Of a DNA stretch of 64,000 nucleotides, positions 17,877-27,119 are shown one piece after another. Positions within the stretch are counted from its first letter, which is position 1, and each line of letters begins with the position of its first letter. This stretch comes from Litoreibacter roseus. GTDB lineage: Bacteria > Pseudomonadota > Alphaproteobacteria > Rhodobacterales > Rhodobacteraceae. The translations under genes were made by a program, and so were the position numbers. A model generated the notes under the pieces. That model searched no databases, was not told where the DNA came from, and was given only the letters and a program-made list of their open reading frames with translations. The stretch is taken from the NCBI RefSeq assembly GCF_009811795.1, contig NZ_BLJE01000002.1:310001-374000 (forward strand), in the 5' to 3' direction.

Positions 17877-19996
17877 GCGGGCAAAAGGAAAACCCGCCCC
17901 TTCTTGGTTATTGTGAGCAGATGTCCGCACGGCCGGGCGAGACGCTTGAATTTAAGGTCTCCTCATCTGTGAAATCGCCTGTCACGGCTCGCCTGGTGCG
18001 GTCCATCAGCGCCGATCCGAACCCGGATGGGCCGGGGATTGTAGAAGAAGATGCCTCGGCGTTCTTCGAACCGACCTCTTTCCCGTCCACGCACCAGCCG
18101 TTTTTTCCGGGATCCTATGCGGTGGCATCGCAAGCGATCTCTGTCGCGGGCCGGCATGACATTACGCTGAGCGCCGTCGTGTTTCCGACTTTGCGCTCAG
18201 ACCGGCCCCAGACCGTACTGAGCATCGGTAACCTTGATCTGCAAATTGACACGGACGGCGCGCTTGCCCTGGGGGCCGGCGATCAGGTTACAACTTCCGG
18301 ACAGCCCTTGAAGTTGCGCCAATGGGTCATGCTGGAGGCAACGCTTGGGGCGAACCGTCTTCTTTTGCGGCATGTACCGATTGGACGGACCTCGGGTCCA
18401 GCGGTTGAAACCACTCATGACATACAATCGGATTTGACCACCTTGGGCCGCCCAGTTGTTGCGGCCAAGATGTTATCGGACGGTGCGGCGACCCAGCATT
18501 TCAGCGGAAAGATCGAAGCGCCGAGCGTAAGCGTCGATGGCACCTGCGTTGCGGAGTGGGATTTTTCCAAAGAGATATCGACCACGACGGTCGCGGCTCA
18601 AACCGGACCAGAGCTGCAGCTTGTCAACTTTCCGACGCGCGCGATGACCAGTTCCGCATGGGACGGAAGCGAGATGAACTGGACCCACAAGCCTGCCCAC
18701 TATGCGGCGATCCACTTCCATGAAGACGACATCTATGACTTCAAATGGCAGACAAGCTTTGACTTTGCAGTTCCAGATGACATGCCATCCGGTGTCTACA
18801 TCATGCGGCTTGAGGCCGATGGGCACGAGGACGCCATCCCTTTTTTCGTGTGTCCGAAGCTGGGGCGTCCCACGGCAAAGCTATGCGTACTCGTATCGAC
18901 GTTTACCTATGCGGTTTACGGCAATCACGCGCGCCCGGACTATGATCCCAGTTGGCAGGACCGGATGGATGAATGGCAGGCCTATCCCCATAATCCGGTT
19001 GATCATCAGAACTATGGGCTGTCGACGTATAACTACCACTCTGACGGGTCAGGCATTTGTCACGCATCCCATAGACGGCCGCTTTTCAACCTGCGTCCAG
19101 GATTTCTGACGTTCGGGGCCACGTCTTGTTCTGGCCTGCGGCACTTCCAGGCGGACGGCCATTTGATCAGTTGGCTGCACGCGAAGGGCATCGACTACGA
19201 TCTGGTCACAGATATGGATTTGCACCGGGACGGGTTTGGGGCGATCAAAGGTTACCGGGCCGTCACGACCGCGACGCACCCTGAGTACCATACAAAGAAT
19301 TCCCTTGATGCTTTGCGGAACTATCGGGATGGGGGCGGCCATCTGCTCTATCTAGGGGCGAACGGATTCTATTGGCGCATTGCGATCCATGAAGAAAACG
19401 ACAGCCTGCTGGAGATCCGGCGCGCCGAAGACGGCATTCGTGCCTGGGCGGCGGAGCCGGGTGAATACTACAATGCATTTGATGGGACCTATGGCGGGCT
19501 TTGGCGTCGCAATGCGCGCCCACCTCAGGATCTCGTGGGCATAGGGTTCGCCGCACAGGGGGATTTCACCGGTGATCCTTACGTTCGGACGTGTCGAGAT
19601 CCCGCCTATGACTGGATTTTCGACGGGATTGAGGATGACGTCATAGGGGATTTCGGGTTCTCAGGCGGTGGGGCTGCCGGTTTCGAACTGGACCATATCG
19701 ATGGCCACCTTGGCACGCCGGACAGCGCGGTTCTTCTTGCCCGCTCGGTCACCAGGGACGAAGACTTCATGCTGGTGCCTGAAGAACAGCTGACGCACTT
19801 AACCAATCTCAGCGGCGGCCCGGAAGCGGATGCTTTGCACGCGGACATGATCCATTTTGACGTGCCGGGCGGCGGTTCCGTTTTCGCAACCGGGTCCATT
19901 ACCTTTTGCGGATGTCTCCCGTGGAACAACTTCGAAAACAACGTCTCGCAATTGCTGCAAAACGTGATGCGCCGAAAGCTATCTGACCCGCACTAA
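17873..19996 (+). CDS. N,N-dimethylformamidase beta-subunit-like protein
   Basis: The 707-residue protein resembles the large subunit of N,N-dimethylformamidase. Residues about 75-230 look like a LamG/concanavalin-type beta domain (RHDITLSAVVFPTL). The C-terminal half, about 300-700, holds CVLVSTFTYAVYGNHARPDY, YDLVTDMDLHRDGFGAI, GGGHLLYLGANGFYWRIAIH and SGGGAAGFELDHIDGHLG, with the Tyr- and Glu-rich positions expected of the mononuclear iron site of that family. No signal peptide is seen, so it should be cytosolic. No small (alpha) subunit gene is visible nearby. Coupling to a TRAP importer and a LysR regulator suggests it hydrolyses an imported amide or similar compound; true DMF activity is not assured. 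Confidence 0.78.
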   Translation: MSGQKENPPLLGYCEQMSARPGETLEFKVSSSVKSPVTARLVRSISADPNPDGPGIVEEDASAFFEPTSFPSTHQPFFPGSYAVASQAISVAGRHDITLSAVVFPTLRSDRPQTVLSIGNLDLQIDTDGALALGAGDQVTTSGQPLKLRQWVMLEATLGANRLLLRHVPIGRTSGPAVETTHDIQSDLTTLGRPVVAAKMLSDGAATQHFSGKIEAPSVSVDGTCVAEWDFSKEISTTTVAAQTGPELQLVNFPTRAMTSSAWDGSEMNWTHKPAHYAAIHFHEDDIYDFKWQTSFDFAVPDDMPSGVYIMRLEADGHEDAIPFFVCPKLGRPTAKLCVLVSTFTYAVYGNHARPDYDPSWQDRMDEWQAYPHNPVDHQNYGLSTYNYHSDGSGICHASHRRPLFNLRPGFLTFGATSCSGLRHFQADGHLISWLHAKGIDYDLVTDMDLHRDGFGAIKGYRAVTTATHPEYHTKNSLDALRNYRDGGGHLLYLGANGFYWRIAIHEENDSLLEIRRAEDGIRAWAAEPGEYYNAFDGTYGGLWRRNARPPQDLVGIGFAAQGDFTGDPYVRTCRDPAYDWIFDGIEDDVIGDFGFSGGGAAGFELDHIDGHLGTPDSAVLLARSVTRDEDFMLVPEEQLTHLTNLSGGPEADALHADMIHFDVPGGGSVFATGSITFCGCLPWNNFENNVSQLLQNVMRRKLSDPH

Positions 19997-21243
19997 CCAG
20001 CCCCATCTGTGGCGCGCCATCTTTTATAGGTTTTGGTGCGTTTCGCCGTCCGGAACCGCTCCTTTATCAGGGCCAGCGGCGCGAAAACACCCGGGTTTGG
20101 CGAAGCACCGACCGCCATCCGTTCCAACTGCTCCTTGGCCAGAGCCATCGTCGCGAGTCCCGCGAGGGCGCGGTTTTTCCAGGTGACTTGCGGCACATGG
20201 ATTACATCCTGAGTACCGTCCTTCCAGCCGTTGACCAGATCCGGCGCGAACGCAAATGCACGCGCGAGCCCTAGCATGGCCACACCGGTGTCGTCCGCCA
20301 GTGCGGCGCGCGCAGTTTCAATCCGGGTAATGCCGCCGGTGATCATGAGCGGCATCTCGGCCACCTGCGCGATGTCACGGGCAAACTCGACGAAGTACGC
20401 TTCGCGCTTGACCGTGCTTTCGGTTTGGGATCGTCCCTGCATGGCGGGGCTTTCATAGCTGCCGCCGGACAGCTCGACCAAGTCGACGCCCTTGCCGTTC
20501 AGATGCGCGACGACCCATTTCGCGTCTTCCGCGTCGAAACCACCTTTCTGGAAATCCGCTGAGTTCAGTTTGACGGCGACACAGAAGCCGGGTGCCACGG
20601 AGTTCCGGACCGCTGCAACGACATCAAAAAGAAGCCGCGCCCGATTTTCGAGCGATCCGCCCCATTGATCTGTTCGCTGGTTGGTTAACGGAGACAGAAA
20701 CTGTGACAGCAGGTAACCGTGGGCGGCGTGAATCTCGACACCCGTGAACCCGGCCTCTTCTGCGCGGCTCGCGGTTGTTGCGAAGGCTTCGATCAGTGAC
20801 GCGATTTCCCCTGCATTTAGCGCTCTTGGTTTGGCGAAGAGCTTACTAAACCCCGGAATATTCACCGCGACATCGGACGCAGAAACGGCGTCCTCCCCCA
20901 TGTCTGCATAGACCTGCCGGCCCGGGTGATTGATCTGCATCCAGAATTGCGAACCGTTTGTACGACCGGCCTTAGCCCATTCGCGAAACGGATCGAGAGG
21001 TGCTTTGTGATCCAGAACGACCCCGCCCGGCCCCGTCAGCGCGTCTGGTGCGACCATGACATTTCCGGTGATCAGAAGGCTCGCGCCGCTTGCGGCCCAC
21101 CGTCGATACAGCGTCTGCAGCCGTTCGCCCGGGACTTGCCCCCAATCTGCAAGGTTTTCTTCCATCGCGGCCTTCGCGATGCGGTTTGACAGCACTGAGC
21201 CGTTGGGCAGATGAAGGTCTTCAAACAGTCGGTCTGCAGTCAT
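19993..21243 (-). CDS. NADH:flavin oxidoreductase, old yellow enzyme family
   Basis: The 416-residue FMN-dependent TIM-barrel enzyme shows LSNRIAKAAMEENLADWGQV at the FMN end, QINHPGRQ, the substrate/FMN motif GFTGVEIHAAHGYLLSQFLS, and the following N-Q-R-T-D-Q-W-GGSLENRARL phrase. MLGLARAFAFAPDLV follows near residue 325. The His-Ala-Ala-His and GGSLENR patterns mark the bacterial OYE class that reduces activated C=C bonds or dimethylamine-like substrates. There is no C-terminal FeS/flavodoxin part, so it is not a trimethylamine-dehydrogenase-type fusion. It is convergent with the dimethylformamidase-like gene, their ends overlapping by four bases; a joint pathway is possible but unproven. 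Confidence 0.9.
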   Translation of the reverse strand: MTADRLFEDLHLPNGSVLSNRIAKAAMEENLADWGQVPGERLQTLYRRWAASGASLLITGNVMVAPDALTGPGGVVLDHKAPLDPFREWAKAGRTNGSQFWMQINHPGRQVYADMGEDAVSASDVAVNIPGFSKLFAKPRALNAGEIASLIEAFATTASRAEEAGFTGVEIHAAHGYLLSQFLSPLTNQRTDQWGGSLENRARLLFDVVAAVRNSVAPGFCVAVKLNSADFQKGGFDAEDAKWVVAHLNGKGVDLVELSGGSYESPAMQGRSQTESTVKREAYFVEFARDIAQVAEMPLMITGGITRIETARAALADDTGVAMLGLARAFAFAPDLVNGWKDGTQDVIHVPQVTWKNRALAGLATMALAKEQLERMAVGASPNPGVFAPLALIKERFRTAKRTKTYKRWRATDGAG

Positions 21244-21327
21244 TTACGGCCGTCCTTTCGAATATGTCTGCACATCTTCTGCACAAGACCGAAGCTTTAG
21301 CTGCACGTCAGATGGTGACAAGGCGGT

Positions 21328-22749
21328 ATGGAGCAAAAACGTGATACCCTGATTTTGTGCGGTCTGGCGCTTGCGTCGGTTATCTTGGCCATCGAGCCCC
21401 TGAGCTGGCTGATGACAAGCTGGCGTGATCCGTCCTACCAGTCCTACGGCGGCGTATATTGTGCCGTTCTTCTGGGTTTGGTTTGCCTGTCCCTGAAAAG
21501 CACCCCGCTTGGCAAACCAACCTCAGCAGGGCGCGTTTTTGCTCTATTTCTCATTGCGGCCGGTATCCGGCTGGCCGGGCAAGTTCTGGCCATCAATATT
21601 CTCAGTGCCCTTGCGCTGGCGCTGGATGTCTTTGCACTGGCAACGCTCTTGCGCCTCGATCAGCGCAAGTTCGCAGTGTCACCGACTTGGGTGGCCGTGT
21701 TTTTTCTGTTTGCCTTGCCGTTGGGGCCGATCCTTCAGCGCGTCGCTGGGTTTCCTCTTCAGATGATTTCCGCCGATCTTGCGTGCCACATGCTGTCGCC
21801 GTTCTTTGCGGATTTGCTGTGCGAGGGTGTGCGGCTGCGCGTGAACGGCGTTGACGTTCTGGTTGATCTGCCCTGTTCCGGTGCCTCGGGCCTTTTGCTC
21901 ATGGTAAGCCTGTGGGCGTTCCTGAATGTTATCTACAGACCCCGTCTGCTGCCCGCCTTGGCTGGCGGTGCGTTCGTTGTTCTCGTCAGTATCGTTGGAA
22001 ACGGGGTTCGGATAAGCCTGCTGGCGTCTGGTTTGGCCTTGGGCATCGACACAATGGCGCCCTTGCTGCACGCAGCCATTGGCATTGTCGCCCTTATGGT
22101 CGCTGCCTTGCCTGTCGTCTTGCTCTACAAGCCATCTGCCGCTGTGCCGAAATGCAGATCCTTTCCTTTTCCGAAATTGCCCAGGACCTTGCGGGTCCCT
22201 GCCGTCGTCGCGGCCATCATTGCGGCGGTCGCGATTGTAAATATTCCGAAGACACCCATTGATCGCTCGCCGCCAGTTGTGCAAGCGGAACTGCCGCGGC
22301 AGCTTCTGGGCGAGGTCGTGCAGCCCGTGGTGCTCAGCCAGACCGAGCAAAACTATTTCACGACCTATGGCGGTACGGCGCAGAAAGTTCAGTACGGACC
22401 GTTGGGCGTGAATATCGTGCGAACCTCATCGCCGCTGCGGCATCTGCATTCGCCCGCGACCTGCCTGCTGGGTATGGGGTATTCGGTCCGGTTTCTGGGC
22501 ACGCGCTTCGATCCCTTGCCGACGTCGGTCTATGAGGCGACGGGCCCCGACGGTCGTGTCTGGACCGTCGCGGTCAGCTTTGTCTCGGACGATGGCTATC
22601 AAACGGCAAGCGTGGGTGAGGCGGTTTGGAGTTGGCTCAACGGATCGTCCCAGACGTGGCAGTCCGTTCAACGGATCACCCCACATTCCCTGCCGGATCA
22701 AGACCGTATCGCGTTTGAGCAGGCAGCCCTCTCGGCCCTCGACCTTTGA
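21328..22749 (+). CDS. Exosortase with C-terminal EpsI-like domain
   Basis: The 473-residue inner-membrane protein has about eight hydrophobic segments in residues 5-275 and the exosortase catalytic triad: Cys183 in VDLPCSGASGLLLM, Arg228 in GNGVRISLL and His248 in LLHAAIGI. A further hydrophobic segment near residue 290 is followed by an extracytoplasmic EpsI-like (DUF3485-type) region (HLHSPATCLLGMGYSVRF). Exosortases are transpeptidase-like enzymes that cut PEP-CTERM tails and deliver proteins to the envelope. The gene lies 17 bases upstream of a VIT/VWA protein ending in such a tail, a one-enzyme, one-substrate arrangement. It recalls the exosortase T group, an assignment I could not verify. 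It starts 84 bases from the divergent oxidoreductase gene. Confidence 0.88.
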   Translation: MEQKRDTLILCGLALASVILAIEPLSWLMTSWRDPSYQSYGGVYCAVLLGLVCLSLKSTPLGKPTSAGRVFALFLIAAGIRLAGQVLAINILSALALALDVFALATLLRLDQRKFAVSPTWVAVFFLFALPLGPILQRVAGFPLQMISADLACHMLSPFFADLLCEGVRLRVNGVDVLVDLPCSGASGLLLMVSLWAFLNVIYRPRLLPALAGGAFVVLVSIVGNGVRISLLASGLALGIDTMAPLLHAAIGIVALMVAALPVVLLYKPSAAVPKCRSFPFPKLPRTLRVPAVVAAIIAAVAIVNIPKTPIDRSPPVVQAELPRQLLGEVVQPVVLSQTEQNYFTTYGGTAQKVQYGPLGVNIVRTSSPLRHLHSPATCLLGMGYSVRFLGTRFDPLPTSVYEATGPDGRVWTVAVSFVSDDGYQTASVGEAVWSWLNGSSQTWQSVQRITPHSLPDQDRIAFEQAALSALDL

Positions 22750-22766
22750 CATGTGAAAGGATCACC

Positions 22767-24782
22767 ATGCGACTATTTTTTCTTACTCTTTACGCGTTTG
22801 GCTTTGCCACGGTCTCCATGGCTATAGGCGCGGAGCGTGACGATATCGCGGGCCGTGTGATTGCGCATGTCGACGGAAAAACCGTTGATCTTCCGCTTCT
22901 GGACAGTGGCGTGGCGGTCAATATCGAAGGCGATATGGCGACGGTCGAAATCACGCAAACCTTCTCAAACCCGTCACGTGTCCCGCTAGAGGCGCGGTAT
23001 CTTTTCCCGCTTAACCAACACGCAGCGGTGTACGGAATGCAGATGGAGGTTGGCGATGAGATCGTACAGGCCAAGATCAGGAAGAAGGCAGTTGCGGAAG
23101 CCGAATTCGTACAGGCGTCCCAACAGGGCAAAGCTGCGGCTCTTCTGACCCAACATCGCCCCAACATGTTCACGCAGCGCATTGCCAATCTCATGCCCGG
23201 TCTGCCGGTCAAAGTCGTGCTGCGATACGTACAGATGGTTCCAAAGATCGACGGACGGCATGAATTGGTCATACCATTGATCGTTGGGCCCCGCTACGAG
23301 AGCCCGGACGTCCAGATCGCGGAGGATCCGTCTCCACAACAGGACAATATGTGGACGGTCAGCAAGGTCCCCGTCTATCCTCATGTGGCGGGCTTGGATG
23401 TGCCGGAAACCTACACATCTGAACGGGTTTCGCTTGCTCTGCAGCTTATCAGTGGGGTGTCGGTATCGGAATTCGGCAGCGCGACGCATGATCTTCTTGT
23501 AGATAGCAGCGATGGCTCAATCAGCGCCACATTCGTAGACGGCAAAGTGATGGATAACCGCGACTTGGTCATCCACTATACGATGGGCGGGACAGACCTT
23601 CAGGCGGCCAGCCTGTCACACACGGATGATCGCGGTGGTTTTCTTTCGGTAATGGTCGAGCCACCTTCGATGCCAGACGATGCTGTCGCGATACCGCGCG
23701 AACTGGTGTTTGTGTTGGACACGTCCGGATCCATGGGTGGCGCACCGCTTGAGGCGAGTAAGCGATTTATGGATGCCGCGCTCGAAGGCCTGCGTCCGGG
23801 GGATTACTTCAGGGTTATCCCGTTCTCGAATTCGACTCAACGGTTCGCGAATGGCTCTACGCCTGCAACCGCGTCTAATATCCGAAAAGGCAGACGTTAT
23901 GTAAACGGATTGAAGGCAGGCGGCGGAACTGAGATCGACAATGCGATCCAGACCGCGTTTGCGACCCGTCAACCCTCCGACACGATGCGGATCGTTGTGT
24001 TTCTGAGTGATGGATATATCGGTGATGAAGCGCGTGTTCTGAGGACCATTCGAAATCAGATCGGTCAGGCTCGGATCTACGCATTTGGCGTGGGCAACTC
24101 GGTCAACCGCTATCTGCTTGATGCGATGGCTGATGAGGGGCGTGGATATGCCCGTTACGTTGGCGTCGATGAAACTGCTGGTGAGGTCGCGGATATGCTG
24201 GCGGCTGACTTGAAAACGCCGCTTTTGACCGATCTGTCCATCGATTGGGGTGGTCTGGAGGTGACCGACGTCACCCCGACACGCCTGCCGGATCTTTTTG
24301 CCGGGGGTAGTCTGCGGATCTATGCGCGTCATTCCGGCAATGTCCCGCACGCTCAGACAACACTTAAGGGTCTTGTCCAAGGCCATCAAGCCGAGATGCC
24401 GATTCCGGTCACGTTAACCACCGCCGAGACCGATGCCGCTTTGCCTTTGATCTGGGCGCGCAACAGGATTTCGGATCTCACTCGTCAGATTGCAGTTGGC
24501 AGTGATGCGGTTAACGCCGAAGCGGAAATCACCGAGCTTGGCTTGGCGTTCTCGCTGCAGACCCGATATACGTCCTTCGTCGCGGTTTCCGAAAAGCAGG
24601 TGAATGCCAGTGGCCAACCTTCCACGCCCGCCGATGTCCCGCTTCCCATGGTGTCTGGCGTGTCCGCCGGGGCTTACCCGCAGGCCTTTGCAGGCTCATC
24701 ATCTCCGGAACCCGCAGCGATCATAGGCTTCATCGCGCTGGCGCTTACAACGATCTTCGGACTGCGTCGGCGAATTTTCTGA
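22767..24782 (+). CDS. VIT/VWA-domain protein with PEP-CTERM-type sorting tail
   Basis: The 671-residue protein has a signal peptide (cleavage near SMA-IGAERD) and an N-terminal VIT domain (VEITQTFSNPSRVPLEARYL, VVLRYVQMVPKIDG). A VWA domain follows with the MIDAS motif VLDTSGSMGG (Asp318), SDGYIGDEARVL and a terminal part related to inter-alpha-trypsin inhibitor heavy chains. The last 27 residues are an exosortase-type tail: SSPEP, a hydrophobic span (AAIIGFIALALTTIFGL) and basic RRRIF. It should be exported, processed by the adjacent exosortase and placed on the outer surface. The start at 22767 follows GAAAGGA. A second VIT/VWA protein with a different tail lies 6 kb downstream. Confidence 0.9.
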   Translation: MRLFFLTLYAFGFATVSMAIGAERDDIAGRVIAHVDGKTVDLPLLDSGVAVNIEGDMATVEITQTFSNPSRVPLEARYLFPLNQHAAVYGMQMEVGDEIVQAKIRKKAVAEAEFVQASQQGKAAALLTQHRPNMFTQRIANLMPGLPVKVVLRYVQMVPKIDGRHELVIPLIVGPRYESPDVQIAEDPSPQQDNMWTVSKVPVYPHVAGLDVPETYTSERVSLALQLISGVSVSEFGSATHDLLVDSSDGSISATFVDGKVMDNRDLVIHYTMGGTDLQAASLSHTDDRGGFLSVMVEPPSMPDDAVAIPRELVFVLDTSGSMGGAPLEASKRFMDAALEGLRPGDYFRVIPFSNSTQRFANGSTPATASNIRKGRRYVNGLKAGGGTEIDNAIQTAFATRQPSDTMRIVVFLSDGYIGDEARVLRTIRNQIGQARIYAFGVGNSVNRYLLDAMADEGRGYARYVGVDETAGEVADMLAADLKTPLLTDLSIDWGGLEVTDVTPTRLPDLFAGGSLRIYARHSGNVPHAQTTLKGLVQGHQAEMPIPVTLTTAETDAALPLIWARNRISDLTRQIAVGSDAVNAEAEITELGLAFSLQTRYTSFVAVSEKQVNASGQPSTPADVPLPMVSGVSAGAYPQAFAGSSSPEPAAIIGFIALALTTIFGLRRRIF

Positions 24783-24830
24783 ATGCAGGCCGTGCTGGAC
24801 AAAATTCAACCGAGTTGCAAAAGAAACAGC

Positions 24831-25511
24831 ATGAGCGCCCGTATTCTCATCACTGACGATGATCCGCACATCCGCGATGTCATTCGTATCGCGACCGAGG
24901 CCGCCGGGATGCAGACGATTGAGGCCGCAAATGGTGAACTCGCCTTATCCCATATCGGTCGTGAAGCTGTCGATCTGGTCGTCCTCGATGTCGGGATGCC
25001 CCAGATGGATGGGTTTGACTGCTGCAAGGCCATTCGCGCGAAGTCCAACGTTCCGATCCTTTTTCTGACGGCCCAGGATGATGAAGTTGACCGCGTTTTG
25101 GGGTTTCAGCTGGGCGGCGACGACTACGTGTCAAAACCGTTCAGCCCCCGTGAACTGGTGCTTCGCATCAAGGCTATTCTGGCGCGTGGCAGACCCGCGA
25201 CCGAGGCCGTTCGGACACATGGGGCGCTGGAGTTAGACGCGCCCGGCCATAGCTGCCGGATCGGCGGGCTGGAGATGGCGCTGACGGCGACCGAATTTGC
25301 CCTTCTTGAACGACTTCTCCAGCATCCAGATCAGGTACTGGATCGAAACCAGTTGATCGACGGCATATACGGGCACAACACGACATTGTCCGGTCGCACT
25401 GTTGATAGCCATATCCGAAATATCCGGGCGAAGGCAGCGGCGCTGAATTGTCACAACATCATCGTCACAGTTCATGGCGTGGGTGTGAAGCTTGGTCCGT
25501 GCGGCGGTTGA
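24831..25511 (+). CDS. OmpR/PhoB-family response regulator
   Basis: The 226-residue regulator has a receiver domain with acidic pocket ITDDDPHIRD, phospho-acceptor Asp53 in VLDVGMPQMDG, the Thr in LFLTAQDD and the Lys in DDYVSKPFSPRELVLR. A C-terminal winged helix follows (LTATEFALLERLLQHPDQVL, TVDSHIRNIRAKA). The start at 24831 gives the standard receiver N-terminus; the longer frame from 24783 adds 16 residues without family support. It follows the VIT/VWA gene by 48 bases and overlaps the histidine kinase gene, so the two-component pair may be cotranscribed with the exosortase module and could control it or the TAXI-TRAP genes downstream. Confidence 0.93.
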   Translation: MSARILITDDDPHIRDVIRIATEAAGMQTIEAANGELALSHIGREAVDLVVLDVGMPQMDGFDCCKAIRAKSNVPILFLTAQDDEVDRVLGFQLGGDDYVSKPFSPRELVLRIKAILARGRPATEAVRTHGALELDAPGHSCRIGGLEMALTATEFALLERLLQHPDQVLDRNQLIDGIYGHNTTLSGRTVDSHIRNIRAKAAALNCHNIIVTVHGVGVKLGPCGG

Positions 25512-27040
25512 GTGGCGTTCGGCGCAAATGGCGGCCGTCCATGGTCATGGTCGTCGCGCTTGTTTGCGGCGCGCTGATCTCGGTTCCGCTTCTGGCGCTT
25601 TTGGGGGCGCGGTTAACCTCCAACCAGTTTGTACGCGAAACTGAACAATCTCTGATCAATCAAGCCGCAATCTACGCAAAGCTCTTCGCGGCGTCTTTCG
25701 AAGAACTTGACGGGCCGCTGATCGGAACACCTTTGTCGGAAGAGCGCGCCGCGCATTGGAATGCGAACCTGCATCCCGCGCGGGCTCGGCTCAACGTGCG
25801 ATCGATAAGGGTGCTGCCGCCGCGGCCCGATGGGGCACCTGTGGATGAACCCGTGGAGCCGCGATATGCCAGTATCCGCCCGCAACTGATCCAAGTAGCT
25901 CGGGATGCGCGCAAGACCACGTTGGCGGGCGTGGTCTTCCTTGATGCCGATGGGCGAGACGCGAGTGGGGAAGGACCTGTTTCCTTCGCCAGCTTGCCCG
26001 AAGTGCAAGCCGCGCTGAATGGCGAAATTGGCGCCGTGCTGCGTGCGCGGGGGGATGACTATGATCCGCATCCTTTTTCTTCACTCAGTCGGGACACCGG
26101 ATACCGCATTTTTCTGACGTATCCCGTGATCTCTCAGGATCGGGTTGTTGGCGTTATCTATCTGTCGCGCACACCGCTCAATCTGGGTAAGTTTCTGTTT
26201 CAAGAAAGGTTCGCCCTCGTCACGATGCTGATTTCCACGCTGGTGGGCGCAGCACTTATCGGGTTTCTCCTTTTCCGGCTGATATCCCGCCCGATCTATG
26301 CGTTGCGGGACCATTCCCACGCGGTGGCGTTGGGGCAGGCGCCAAGTTCCATGTCGCAGGCGCATTATGGCATTCGGGAATTGGCAGAGTTGGGCGAGAG
26401 CGTTTCAACTATGGCAAATGCTCTGTCTCAGAGGTCCCGGGAAATCTCGACTTATACGGATCACGTCACCCATGAATTGAAATCCCCTGTGACGGCGATT
26501 ATCGGCGCGGCGGAGTTGCTGGAAGACGACGCCGTGGACCCGGTCAATCGGGACAAGCTGTTGAAAAATATCAACGCGGAAGCGCGGCGGATGAATCTTT
26601 TGCTGGGTCGCCTGCGTGAGATGACCCGCGTTCGATCCGCGCCACACGACGGGCCGGGCATGTTGACAAACATGTTGCCTGAGATTGAAGGCTTGGCGGT
26701 CCGCGTAACGAAAGGGTCGGACGAGACAGTGCCGCTGTCGGAACAGCACGGTCAGATGATCCTTGATCACATGGCACAGAATGCGCGCGGACATGGGGCG
26801 GACCAGATGCAGGTTTCCTTCGAAGGCGGTGTCTTGAAGGTTTTGGACAACGGGGACGGCATTCCCGAAGGTAATATCGAGCGGGTGTCTGAACCCTTCT
26901 TTACCACCCGAAGAGATGATGGTGGCACTGGCATGGGGCTCGCGATCGTTTCGGCTATTCTGGAAAGCTATGGCACCTCGCTTGTCTGTGTGCCGAATGA
27001 CGGCGGTGCTCTTTTCGAAATTCGCTTCGCACATCCCTAG
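25499..27040 (+). CDS. Membrane sensor histidine kinase
   Basis: The 513-residue kinase has a first membrane segment (MVMVVALVCGALISVPLLAL), a periplasmic sensor of about 190 residues and a second segment near residues 238-260. A HAMP linker, a HisKA domain with His325 in VTHELKSPVTAIIG, and a HATPase_c domain (DNGDGIPE, EPFFTTRRDDGGTGMGLAIV) follow. The N-box reads HMAQNARGHGA, a slightly unusual form. The start is taken as the GTG at 25499, overlapping the response-regulator stop by 13 bases; GTG, TTG or ATG codons slightly downstream are alternatives. The sensor domain is not recognised, so the signal is unknown. Confidence 0.9.
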   Translation: MRRLSGVRRKWRPSMVMVVALVCGALISVPLLALLGARLTSNQFVRETEQSLINQAAIYAKLFAASFEELDGPLIGTPLSEERAAHWNANLHPARARLNVRSIRVLPPRPDGAPVDEPVEPRYASIRPQLIQVARDARKTTLAGVVFLDADGRDASGEGPVSFASLPEVQAALNGEIGAVLRARGDDYDPHPFSSLSRDTGYRIFLTYPVISQDRVVGVIYLSRTPLNLGKFLFQERFALVTMLISTLVGAALIGFLLFRLISRPIYALRDHSHAVALGQAPSSMSQAHYGIRELAELGESVSTMANALSQRSREISTYTDHVTHELKSPVTAIIGAAELLEDDAVDPVNRDKLLKNINAEARRMNLLLGRLREMTRVRSAPHDGPGMLTNMLPEIEGLAVRVTKGSDETVPLSEQHGQMILDHMAQNARGHGADQMQVSFEGGVLKVLDNGDGIPEGNIERVSEPFFTTRRDDGGTGMGLAIVSAILESYGTSLVCVPNDGGALFEIRFAHP

Positions 27041-27119
27041 GGATATAGGCAGATCTTTTCAGTCGCTTGCCTTGCGGCGCTTGAGCCTCCAAAGTCATGA
27101 AAAGTCTGGGAGGATCAAC

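Noticed and set aside
23616-24389. 257-residue open frame on the minus strand
   Set aside because: It overlaps the VWA domain of the PEP-CTERM substrate in antisense; the sense frame has clear motifs, this one does not.
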